Counted from the stretch's first letter, positions 1-6,271 are shown. The stretch: 6,271 nt of DNA from Candidatus Acetothermia bacterium (GCA_023255835.1 JAGDVW010000041.1:20605-26875), one strand, 5' to 3'. A program made the numbers and translations. Notes: a model not told the origin generated them from the letters alone.

Positions 1-996
1 GACGAAAAGTACGACTGGCTGGAGACGGTTTACGTGGAATCCGTTCCCGAGGCGGAGGTGGAGACCTACATCGACCAGTTGGTGCGCCAGGGCTGCAACG
101 TCATTTTCACCACGAGCTTCGGGTTCATGGATGGGACTCTGGCCGCGGCCCAGCGTTACCCGAACGTGATCTTCGCCCACTGCTCCGGGTTCAAGCGCTG
201 GAACAACATGGCCACCTACATGGCCGACTTCTACCAGGTCTACTACCTGAACGGCCTCATGGCCGGGGCCCTCACCAAGACCGGGAAGATCGGGTACGTG
301 GCGGCCTTCCCCATTCCGGAGGTGAAGCGGCACATCAGCGCCTTCACCATCGGCGCCAGGGAGGTGAACCCCAACGCTGAGGTGCACGTGCGCTGGATCT
401 ATGAATGGTTCAACCCCGCGGCCGCTAAGGAGGCGGCGGAGGCCCTCATCGCCGAGGGCTGCGATGTCTTTGCCTTCACCGAGGACTCGCCCACCGTGGT
501 TCAGGTGGCCGCGGAGAAGGGCCTCCCCAGCTTCGGCCACTACTCCCCCATGTACGACTTCGCCCCCGATTACGTGGTTTCCGGCCAGATCGTGCACTGG
601 GAGAAGATCTATGAGGACTTCCTCGTGAAGGTCCACGAGGGGATCTACACCACCAAGAACTTGGCCCACGTGGACTACTGGTGGCTCCTCTCCCAGGGCG
701 CGGTGGAGGTGGGCGCCAAACCGGGGATGATCATCAACCCCAAATATGAAGCCGCCCTCAAGAATTACGTGATCAACCACCCGGCCTTCGGGAAGATCTC
801 CGTGTACGACCTCGTGCATATTCGGCTCAACCAGATGGCCGATCCGGGCATCACCTTTGATCCCTTCCAGGGCCCGGTTTATGACCGCAAGGGCAACCTC
901 CGCGTGCCCGAGGGGATGTGGATGAGCTATGATGCCCTCATCACCATGGAGTGGGCCGCGGCGGGCATCGTGGGCCCTTGGCCGGGCGAGCCGTGA
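1..996 (+). CDS. BMP/PnrA-family ABC transporter substrate-binding protein, 3' part (5' end outside window)
   Basis: The reading frame is open from the first base to TGA at 994-996, giving 331 in-window residues. The N-terminus, including the expected lipoprotein signal peptide, lies upstream. The GTG at 34 is only an internal codon, because the frame is open and family-like before it. Family signatures, numbered from the first in-window codon: an 'IFTTSFGFMDG' block (about 35-45), a 'YLNGLMAGALTKTGKIGYV' block (82-100), a 'FNPAAAKEAAEALI..GCDVFAF' block (137-159), and the C-terminal 'ITMEWAAAGIVGPWPG' end. These match the basic membrane protein (BMP, PF02608) fold, whose best-known member PnrA binds purine nucleosides outside the membrane for an ABC importer. 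The subgroup with 'PIPEVKRHISAF' is common beside purine or base transport genes (family knowledge). The purine ligand is inferred from family and neighbours. The permease and ATPase genes are not visible and would lie upstream or elsewhere. A strong hairpin follows the stop. Confidence 0.92.
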   Translation, partial: DEKYDWLETVYVESVPEAEVETYIDQLVRQGCNVIFTTSFGFMDGTLAAAQRYPNVIFAHCSGFKRWNNMATYMADFYQVYYLNGLMAGALTKTGKIGYVAAFPIPEVKRHISAFTIGAREVNPNAEVHVRWIYEWFNPAAAKEAAEALIAEGCDVFAFTEDSPTVVQVAAEKGLPSFGHYSPMYDFAPDYVVSGQIVHWEKIYEDFLVKVHEGIYTTKNLAHVDYWWLLSQGAVEVGAKPGMIINPKYEAALKNYVINHPAFGKISVYDLVHIRLNQMADPGITFDPFQGPVYDRKGNLRVPEGMWMSYDALITMEWAAAGIVGPWPGEP

Positions 997-1007
997 GGGA
1001 AAGGGGA

Positions 1008-1040
1008 GGGGGCCTGCTTCTCGCAGGCCCCCTTTTTCTT
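1008..1040 (+). terminator. Rho-independent terminator or attenuator hairpin between the binding-protein gene and ssnA
   Basis: GGGGGCCTGC (1008-1017) pairs perfectly with GCAGGCCCCC (1023-1032) around a 5-base loop TTCTC. TTTTTCTT (1033-1040) follows directly. It begins 11 bases after the TGA of the binding-protein gene. The ribosome-binding site of ssnA starts at 1041, immediately after the T-run, so no promoter fits between them. It is most likely a leaky terminator that keeps the abundant binding protein well above the downstream enzymes, or a true end with ssnA transcribed from a start inside the upstream gene. Neither can be decided from sequence alone. Confidence 0.85.
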
Positions 1041-1049
1041 GGGAGGTGA
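1041..1049 (+). promoter_or_regulatory. Ribosome-binding site of ssnA
   Basis: GGGAGGTGA is a near-complete Shine-Dalgarno sequence. Six bases separate its GGAGG core (1042-1046) from TTG at 1053. It decides the TTG start: no ATG or GTG in that frame has such a site, and the protein from TTG begins with the usual first beta strand of the family. Confidence 0.85.
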
Positions 1050-1052
1050 GAG

Positions 1053-2375
1053 TTGAGCACACTCCTCATCGAACACGCCTGCCTTGCCGACTTCTTCGGG
1101 ACGTTCAAAGAGGATGGATACGTGGTGGTGGAGGATGGCCGGATCAGCCAGGTGGGCGAAGGACCGGCTCCGGAGATCCCCGGCGCCAGAAAAATCGAAG
1201 CCCAAGGGAAGATCCTCACCCCCGCTTTGGTCAACGCCCACGCCCACCTCTATTCCTCCTTGGCCCGCGGGATTTTCCTCAAAACCTTTGCCCCAAAGAG
1301 CTTCGGCCAGATCCTCGAGCAGCTTTGGTGGAAGCTCGATCGCGCTTTGGATTTGGAGGCCGTGCACCTTTCCGCCTTGGTGGGGGGGATGGCCCACCTC
1401 CGCCGGGGCGTTTCGGTGATCTTCGACCACCATGCCTCTCCCGCGGCCATCCTCGGTTCCCTTTCCCAGATCAAAAGGGCCCTTTCGGAGCTTGGGCTGC
1501 GCGGCGATCTTTGCTATGAGGTCACGGACCGCGGCGGTCCCAGGGAGCGGGACCAGGGGATCGAGGAGAACGTGCGGTTCGCCAAAGAGGAGCGGGTCCC
1601 GGGGAGATTCTCCGCCCATTTTGGCCTCCATGCCTCCTTCACCCTTTCCGACGAAACCTTGGAAAAATGCCGTGCGGCCGCGGAGCCCCTGGGGCTCGGC
1701 TACCACAGCCATCTAGCCGAGGGGAAAGAGGATCCCCTCGATTCCTTGCAGAAATACGGGGTGCGCACGGCCGAACGGTTGGACCAGTTCGGCATCGTTC
1801 GGGAGAACACGATCTTCGCCCACGGGATACAGCTTTCCCAGGCGGAACTCGAGCTTTTGGCGGAAAAGAAGCCCACGGTGGCCCATAACCCCCGCTCCAA
1901 CATGAACAACGCGGTGGGCGCAGCCCAGGTGGGGAAGATGCTGGCCCGGGGGATCCCAGTGGCCTTGGGGACCGATGGCTTTGGCTGCGATATCCTGGGG
2001 GAGCTCCTTTCCGCCAGGCTCCTCGCCCATCACGCGGAGGGGAACCCCTTGGCCTTGGGCGATGAGGAAGCCAAGAAAATCCTCGCGCAAAACTATGCCC
2101 TGGCCGAAAAATCTTTCGGCCTTCCTTTTGGGAAGTTGGAAGTGGGTTATGCCGCGGATTTGGTCCTTTGGGATTACATCCCGCCCACACCCCTTTCCCC
2201 GGGGAACTTCCTTTCCCATTTCCTTTTCGCCAATATCAGCGAGGGATTGCACCCGCTTTTGGTGATCGTGGCCGGCGAAATCCGCCTTCAAGACGGGCAT
2301 ATTGAAGGGGTGGATCAAGGGGCGGTGCTGGCCCGCGCCCGCCAAAAGGCCCGGGAAATCTGGGCGAAAGTTTGA
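1053..2375 (+). CDS. ssnA: SsnA-type putative aminohydrolase (amidohydrolase superfamily)
   Basis: This is a 440-residue protein, close to E. coli SsnA (about 442). It starts at TTG behind a strong ribosome-binding site. The metal site looks complete: H63-x-H65 at the end of the first barrel strand, H220 with E223 three residues on (HSHLAE, 218-223; metal ligand and general acid/base), H257 (FAHG), H278 (AHNPRSN) and D308 (GTDG). Subfamily marks recalled from E. coli SsnA are LWWKLDRAL (91-99), IFDHHASP (123-130), RSNMNN (281-286) and the C-terminal GYAADLVLWDY. The N- and C-terminal segments form the small beta-sandwich around the TIM barrel. The family relates to guanine, cytosine and chlorohydrolase-type deaminases, so a cytoplasmic zinc- or iron-dependent deamination or ring hydrolysis of an N-heterocycle is expected. 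The real substrate is not established. In E. coli ssnA is adjacent to ygfK, as here, and has been linked to stationary-phase survival and, in anaerobes, to purine use. ygfK follows after 11 bases, so the two are co-translated. Confidence 0.93.
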   Translation: MSTLLIEHACLADFFGTFKEDGYVVVEDGRISQVGEGPAPEIPGARKIEAQGKILTPALVNAHAHLYSSLARGIFLKTFAPKSFGQILEQLWWKLDRALDLEAVHLSALVGGMAHLRRGVSVIFDHHASPAAILGSLSQIKRALSELGLRGDLCYEVTDRGGPRERDQGIEENVRFAKEERVPGRFSAHFGLHASFTLSDETLEKCRAAAEPLGLGYHSHLAEGKEDPLDSLQKYGVRTAERLDQFGIVRENTIFAHGIQLSQAELELLAEKKPTVAHNPRSNMNNAVGAAQVGKMLARGIPVALGTDGFGCDILGELLSARLLAHHAEGNPLALGDEEAKKILAQNYALAEKSFGLPFGKLEVGYAADLVLWDYIPPTPLSPGNFLSHFLFANISEGLHPLLVIVAGEIRLQDGHIEGVDQGAVLARARQKAREIWAKV

Positions 2376-2383
2376 GGGGGTGA
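2374..2383 (+). promoter_or_regulatory. Ribosome-binding site of ygfK, overlapping the ssnA stop
   Basis: GAGGGGGTGA lies just ahead of ATG at 2387 and shares bases with the TGA stop of ssnA (2373-2375). A ribosome finishing ssnA is thus placed on the ygfK start. This arrangement supports coupling and fixes the ATG as the start. Confidence 0.7.
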
Positions 2384-2386
2384 AAG

Positions 2387-5300
2387 ATGCCCACAAAGCT
2401 CCGTCCCCTTTCCTTTCGGGAACTCTTGCGCTGGGCCCTTGCGGAGCTGAAGCATCGAGGGAGCATTTTTGCGATCCCCGCCGAGCTCTTTTATCGGCCA
2501 CAAAAGGAACCTTTCGCCACAGAGATCTTCGGGGAGGAGTTGGCCACCCCCATCGGCCCCTCGGCCGGTCCCCATACCCAAATGAGCCAAAACATCGTCT
2601 CCGCTTGGCTTTGTGGCGGAAGGTTCATCGAACTTAAAACCGTGCAAATCCTCGATGACCTCGAGATCCCCAGACCCTGCATCGACGCCGCCGACGAGGG
2701 TTACAACGTGGAATGGTCCCAAGAATTGAAGGTGGAGGAAGCCGCCCGGGAATACATCCATGCCTGGGCCCTGCTCCACGTGCTAAGGCATGCCCTGGGC
2801 TGGGGAAAGGAGCCGCTTGGGACGGTGTTCAACATGAGCGTGGGCTATAACCTCGAGGGCATCAAAAGCCCCAAAATCCAAGGTTTTTTGGCCAAGCTCA
2901 GCGACGCCAGCGATATCCTCGCGGAAATCCGGGAAATCCTTAGGGAGGAAGCCCCGGAGTACGCGGAGATCGAAATCCCCTCTCGGATCTCCCGGAGTGT
3001 GACCCTCTCCACCATGCATGGGTGCCCCCCCAACGAGATCGAGGCCATCGCCGAGTTCCTCCTGGAGCGGGGCTTCCACACCTTCGTCAAGCTCAACCCC
3101 ACCCTTTTGGGGAAGGACGAGGTTCTGCGCATCCTCCATGGGCACCTTGGGTTCAAAGAGATTACTATCCCCGACGAAGTTTTCGCGCATGACCTCCAAT
3201 ACGAGCAGGCCCTCCCCCTCCTCCGCCGGCTTCGGGCGAAGGCCAAGGCCCTGGGGCTCACCTTCGGGGTGAAGCTCACCAATACCCTGGCCATGGCCAA
3301 CCACCGCGGGGTCCTTCCCGGAAAGGAAATTTACATGTCTGGCCGGGCCCTCTACCCCATCACCCTGAACCTCTTTTGGCGGCTTTTTCAAGACCTGGAC
3401 GGCGAGATCCACGTTTCCTATTCGGGCGGCGCGGACGCCCTGAACCTGCCGGTCCTCATCTCCTGCGGAGCCCTTCCGGTGACGGCCTGTACCGATCTTT
3501 TGAAGCCCGGCGGGTATGGGCGCTTTTCCCAGTGGCTTTCGGAATTGCGGGCGGCCATGGCCAGGGCTGGTGCTAGCTCCCTTTTGGAATTCACAAGGGA
3601 AAGAGGGGAAAACCTCCGCCGCGCCGCGGCGGCAAGCCTCGCGGATCCGCGGTACAAGAAAAGCTTTTCCCTTGGGGAGCTCCCCAAAATCCGGGATGGG
3701 CTTTCCTTTTTCGATTGCATCGCTGCCCCATGTGTGGCGGCTTGCCCGGCTTTGCAGGATGTGCCCGAATACGTGGGCCAGATAGCCGTCGGCGATTTTA
3801 AAGCTGGCCTCCAAGCTATTTTGGCCCGCAATCCCCTTCCCACCGTTACGGGTTACGTTTGCCCGGCCTTCTGCGAACGGAGTTGTACCCGCTGGAACTA
3901 CGAAAAACCCGTGCATATTAGGGCCCTCAAGCGCTTCGCCGCGGAGAGCGCGGAGTTAGAGCTGAAAGCTCAGCCCTCCACGGGCCGGAGGGTGGCGGTG
4001 GTGGGGGCTGGGCCAGCCGGCCTTTCTTGTGCTTTCTATTTGGCCCTGGCCGGGGTGGAGGTGAGCGTGTTCGAGGCCGGGCCGGAGCCGGGCGGGATGA
4101 TCGCCCTCGCCCCAGGGTTTCGCCTCCCCCAGGCCGCCCTTTGGGCGGACGTGCGGCGCCTGGAGGGGCTCGGGGTGCGTTTCTTCTATAACCACCCCGT
4201 TTGCTCGGCCACAGAGCTTTTGGAGCAGGGGTTCGACGCGGTCTTCTTGGGGCCGGGCTTTCCAAAGGAGGCCAGGCTTGGGATCCCTGGGGAGGAGGGG
4301 CCGGGCGTATACGGCGCCCTCGCTTTCTTCCGCCTTTTGGCCCGGGGAGAGCGGCCGGATCTGGGGAGGAAGGCCGTGGTCGTGGGCGGAGGGAACACCG
4401 CCATGGACGCGGCCCGCGCCGCCTGGCGCCTCACCGGGAGCTCCGTCACCCTGGTCTACCGCCGCACCCGGGCGGAGATGCCCGCCCACCCCGAAGAGGT
4501 GGAGGAACTCCTCCGCGAGGGGAACGAGATTTTGGAGCTGGTGAGCCCGGTGGCCGTTCTGCGGGAAGGCCAGAAAGTGCGGGCCCTGCGCTGTGTGCGG
4601 AATCGCCTGGGCGAGCCGGAGCCCGATGGCCGGCGAAAGCCCGAACCCATCCCTGGCACGGAGTTCGCGATCCCCGCGGACAGCGTGATCGTGGCGGTGG
4701 GCCAGCGCCCAGCGGTGGAGTTCTTCGACGGAACCGGGCTAACTTTGCACCCGGATGGCCGCCTTCTGGTGGACCCGGAGACGGGGGAGACCAACGTGTA
4801 CCGGGTTTACGGCGGCGGGGATGCCGTGCGTGGGCCGGCCACGGTGATCGAGGCCGTGGCCGATGGCCGCCGCGCCGCCTTGGCCATCTGCCGCAAATTG
4901 GGGATCCCCTTCCCCGAGATCCCCGTCCCCAAAGCCAAAACCCCTCTTGCCACATTGAAGGCCCGCAAGGCCCAAAAGATCATGCCCTTCGGGCCAAAAC
5001 TCCTGCCCCTTGAGGAACGCCGAAATTTCGAGCCGGTGGAGCTCCCCCTTTCCCCAAAAGAGGCCCAAAGGGAGGCAGAGCGGTGTTTGCAGTGCCGCAC
5101 CATCTGCGACAAATGCGTGGAGGTCTGTCCGAACCGGGCCAACGTGCCCTATCACCTGCGCCCCGGGACCTGGCGCGTCCCCGTGGTGGCCGTGCGCGAT
5201 GGGACCTTGGCCATCGTGGCCGAGGAGGAGTTCCGGGTGGAGCAGGAGCGACAAATCCTGCACCTCGATGATCTTTGCAACGATTGCGGGAACTGCGCCA

Positions 5301-5659
5301 CATTTTGTGTGCACCAAGGAAAACCATATCAAGACAAACCCCGCCTCTATTTCCGCGAGGAAACCTGGCAGGCCGAGGGCAAAAACGCCTTCCTTCTCAA
5401 GGACGGAGCCCTCATACGGCGGGAAGATGGGGAGGAGGCGCGGATTTCCTGGGACGGGGATGTCCTCCTTTTTGAGGACCGCTTCGTTCGCCTTAGGCTT
5501 GCGCTGGATCTCTCCGTGCGGGAGCTGGGGCTTAAGCGGGCGTTTTCCGGGGCGCGCTCCCTGCGGGCGGCCTGGGAGATGGCCCTGCTCCTTTTGGGGA
5601 TCCGCCAAAGCCTTCCCCACCTTTGGGAGGTGAAGGGTGGCCGAGCCCAAGAGCTTTAG
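2387..5659 (+). CDS. ygfK: YgfK-type putative selenate reductase / DPD-like iron-sulfur flavoprotein
   Basis: This is a 1090-residue protein, slightly longer than E. coli YgfK (about 1030). Domains in order: (1) a dihydroorotate/dihydropyrimidine-dehydrogenase-like TIM barrel, about 1-400, with IGPSAGPHTQM (56-66), ELKT (82-85), FNMSVGYNLEG (148-158), STMHGCPPNE (208-217; Cys213 is placed like the catalytic Cys of DPD), VKLNPT (234-239), TNTL (298-301), YSGGAD (345-350) and TDLLKPGG (369-376); (2) a helical iron-sulfur domain, about 440-525, with Cys444, 449, 453, 492, 496 and 500; (3) an FAD/NAD(P)H reductase like GltD, about 534-850, with GAGPAG (540-545), GGGNTAMD (667-674), YRR (691-693, typical for NADPH) and GGGDAVRGPA (809-818); (4) a C-terminal ferredoxin-like part with Cys900, 903, 907, 910, 914 and Cys964, 967, 970, 974. 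It is cytosolic, with no signal peptide. Electrons probably run from NAD(P)H through FAD and clusters to the barrel or a partner. E. coli ygfK was implicated genetically in selenate reduction; a role in reductive purine breakdown fits the neighbours. No in-frame TGA is present. Confidence 0.95.
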   Translation: MPTKLRPLSFRELLRWALAELKHRGSIFAIPAELFYRPQKEPFATEIFGEELATPIGPSAGPHTQMSQNIVSAWLCGGRFIELKTVQILDDLEIPRPCIDAADEGYNVEWSQELKVEEAAREYIHAWALLHVLRHALGWGKEPLGTVFNMSVGYNLEGIKSPKIQGFLAKLSDASDILAEIREILREEAPEYAEIEIPSRISRSVTLSTMHGCPPNEIEAIAEFLLERGFHTFVKLNPTLLGKDEVLRILHGHLGFKEITIPDEVFAHDLQYEQALPLLRRLRAKAKALGLTFGVKLTNTLAMANHRGVLPGKEIYMSGRALYPITLNLFWRLFQDLDGEIHVSYSGGADALNLPVLISCGALPVTACTDLLKPGGYGRFSQWLSELRAAMARAGASSLLEFTRERGENLRRAAAASLADPRYKKSFSLGELPKIRDGLSFFDCIAAPCVAACPALQDVPEYVGQIAVGDFKAGLQAILARNPLPTVTGYVCPAFCERSCTRWNYEKPVHIRALKRFAAESAELELKAQPSTGRRVAVVGAGPAGLSCAFYLALAGVEVSVFEAGPEPGGMIALAPGFRLPQAALWADVRRLEGLGVRFFYNHPVCSATELLEQGFDAVFLGPGFPKEARLGIPGEEGPGVYGALAFFRLLARGERPDLGRKAVVVGGGNTAMDAARAAWRLTGSSVTLVYRRTRAEMPAHPEEVEELLREGNEILELVSPVAVLREGQKVRALRCVRNRLGEPEPDGRRKPEPIPGTEFAIPADSVIVAVGQRPAVEFFDGTGLTLHPDGRLLVDPETGETNVYRVYGGGDAVRGPATVIEAVADGRRAALAICRKLGIPFPEIPVPKAKTPLATLKARKAQKIMPFGPKLLPLEERRNFEPVELPLSPKEAQREAERCLQCRTICDKCVEVCPNRANVPYHLRPGTWRVPVVAVRDGTLAIVAEEEFRVEQERQILHLDDLCNDCGNCATFCVHQGKPYQDKPRLYFREETWQAEGKNAFLLKDGALIRREDGEEARISWDGDVLLFEDRFVRLRLALDLSVRELGLKRAFSGARSLRAAWEMALLLLGIRQSLPHLWEVKGGRAQEL
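5625..5633 (+). promoter_or_regulatory. Ribosome-binding site of the PLP-enzyme gene, inside ygfK
   Basis: GGGAGGTGA has six bases between its GGAGG core (5626-5630) and the GTG at 5637. The same nine bases and spacing precede ssnA. It lies within the last codons of ygfK. It fixes GTG 5637 as the start and yields a complete N-terminal zinc ribbon. Confidence 0.8.
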
Positions 5660-6271
5660 GTGTGTGACCTGCGGCTGGGAATTTGCGGCCTGGTCTGTGG
5701 ACTACTTCTGCCCGCGCTGCGGGTTTCCCGCGGGGAACCTGGAGGTCCTCTACGATTACGCCCAAGTCTCGCGCTCTTTCCCAAAGCCTTCGGGTTTCTC
5801 CCTTTGGCGGTACGGGGGTCTTCTTCCGGTGGGGGAGGAACACGCGGTGCGGTTGCGGGCTGGGGGAACACCCCTTTATTCCTGGCCGGCCGCGGCAGAG
5901 GAACTGGGGCTGAGGGGGGTCTGGATCAAGGACGATAGCCTCCAGCCCACGGCCTCCTGCAAGGACCGGGGGACAGCGGTGGCGGTGGCCGTGGCCCGAA
6001 AACTTGGGCGCAAGGCCCTTTCTTGCGCTTCCACCGGGAATGCCGCCAGCTCCCTGGCGGGGTTTTGCGCGGCCGGAGGGATTCCCTGCTACATCTTCGT
6101 CCCCAAAAATGCGCCCGCCCCAAAGATCGCCCAGCTCCTGGCCTTCGGGGCCCATGTATTCCGCGTGGATGGCACCTATGACCAAGCTTTCGCCCTCGCT
6201 TTGGCCGCCTCCCAGGAGTTTGGGTGGTACAACCGCTCCGATGGCCTGAACCCCATGGTGGTGGAGGGCAA
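5637..6271 (+). CDS. Threonine-synthase-like PLP-dependent enzyme with N-terminal zinc ribbon, 5' part
   Basis: The frame is open from GTG 5637 to the window edge (211 codons, no stop), so the C-terminal half is missing. The start overlaps ygfK by 23 bases. N-terminus: a four-cysteine zinc ribbon, Cys9-x2-Cys12 and Cys25-x2-Cys28, then the fold-type II PLP core: GGTPLY (76-81), WIKDDS, TASCKDRG (105-112; Lys109 should form the Schiff base with PLP), and the cofactor phosphate/O3' loop STGNAAS (132-138; Asn135). The segments FVPKNAP..KIAQLLAFGA and VDGTYDQAF then WYNRSDGLNP continue the pattern of threonine synthases and relatives. The usual residue before the Schiff-base Lys in threonine synthase is Phe (SFKDR); here it is Cys108. 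The enzyme may be threonine synthase, but its position directly after ssnA-ygfK suggests a lyase or ammonia-lyase in the same catabolic route, in the slot filled by diaminopropionate ammonia-lyase (ygeX) in other genomes. It is not itself YgeX-like in its N-terminus. PLP family is sure, substrate unknown. Confidence 0.88.
   Translation, partial: MAEPKSFRCVTCGWEFAAWSVDYFCPRCGFPAGNLEVLYDYAQVSRSFPKPSGFSLWRYGGLLPVGEEHAVRLRAGGTPLYSWPAAAEELGLRGVWIKDDSLQPTASCKDRGTAVAVAVARKLGRKALSCASTGNAASSLAGFCAAGGIPCYIFVPKNAPAPKIAQLLAFGAHVFRVDGTYDQAFALALAASQEFGWYNRSDGLNPMVVEG

Noticed and set aside
34..36. GTG as the true start of the binding-protein gene
   Set aside because: The frame is open upstream to base 1 with family-like residues, and a BMP protein needs about 60 more residues and a signal peptide before this point.
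857..885. Promoter-like TTGATC, 17 bases, TATGAC inside the binding-protein gene
   Set aside because: Four of six matches in each box within conserved coding sequence is weak, and a transcript from here would still meet the hairpin at 1008-1040.
994..1056. TGA of the binding-protein gene followed by a hairpin, in a selenium-linked gene neighbourhood: possible selenocysteine codon with SECIS element
   Set aside because: The frame after TGA adds only 19 codons before another TGA, the protein already has the normal BMP C-terminus, and the hairpin is a perfect GC stem followed by a T-run, as in a terminator.
929..1519. Plus-strand open frame spanning the intergenic hairpin and the ssnA 5' part
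   Set aside because: Arg/Pro/Gly-rich out-of-frame reading of two well supported genes.
927..1712. Minus-strand open frame (261 codons) across the binding-protein/ssnA junction
   Set aside because: No family resemblance, Gly/Pro-rich translation typical of a shadow frame, and it runs through the terminator hairpin.
2783..3916. Long minus-strand open frame (377 codons) opposite ygfK
   Set aside because: It mirrors the codon bias of a GC-rich gene, shows no recognisable family, and lies wholly against a strongly conserved coding region.
4739..5650. Minus-strand open frame (303 codons) opposite the ygfK C-terminus
   Set aside because: Shadow frame of the iron-sulfur coding region; the translation has no motif and no independent ribosome-binding signal stood out.
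5637..6271. Calling the last gene thrC or ygeX outright
   Set aside because: Only the N-terminal half is present; the PLP family is clear but the residues seen do not decide between biosynthetic threonine synthase and a catabolic lyase.

Overview
The window is a gene-dense piece of a GC-rich bacterial chromosome. It holds four genes, all on the + strand: the 3' end of a BMP/PnrA-type substrate-binding lipoprotein gene (1-996), an ssnA-type amidohydrolase (1053-2375), a ygfK-type multidomain iron-sulfur flavoprotein (2387-5659), and the 5' part of a zinc-ribbon, threonine-synthase-like PLP enzyme (5637-6271, running off the edge). Base composition is high GC by eye. Coding is tight, and two of the three visible starts are TTG or GTG behind strong GGAGG ribosome-binding sites. 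No gene-free stretch exceeds 60 bases, and I see no RNA genes, mobile elements or CRISPR. Taxonomy cannot be fixed from this. The alanine- and charge-rich proteins and absence of enteric-like gene spacing suggest an anaerobic, perhaps thermophilic, deep-branching bacterium (Bipolaricaulota, Chloroflexota or Clostridia-like are guesses only).

Layout: the binding-protein gene ends at 996 and is followed by a perfect 10-bp hairpin with a T-run (1008-1040). Only then, with no room for a promoter, come the ribosome-binding site and TTG start of ssnA. ssnA and ygfK are 11 bases apart. ygfK and the PLP gene overlap by 23 bases. The last three genes are therefore almost certainly one translationally coupled unit, possibly also fed by leaky transcription through the hairpin from the transporter gene.

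How they may work together: ssnA and ygfK are the neighbouring 'selenium metabolism / putative selenate reductase' genes of Escherichia coli. In that genome they sit with molybdenum hydroxylase genes (ygfM, xdhD), a purine permease, and ygeWXY (carbamoyltransferase, diaminopropionate ammonia-lyase, peptidase). Homologous clusters in anaerobic gut bacteria have been tied to anaerobic purine/urate breakdown. In this window the same ssnA-ygfK core is joined upstream to a binding protein of a family known to import purine nucleosides and downstream to a PLP lyase-type enzyme. The inferred picture is an uptake-plus-catabolism locus for purines or a related N-heterocycle: import by the ABC system, ring hydrolysis/deamination by SsnA, ring reduction or electron transfer by YgfK, and ammonia-releasing PLP chemistry on an amino-acid-like product. 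Family assignments are firm; the substrate and reaction order are inference.
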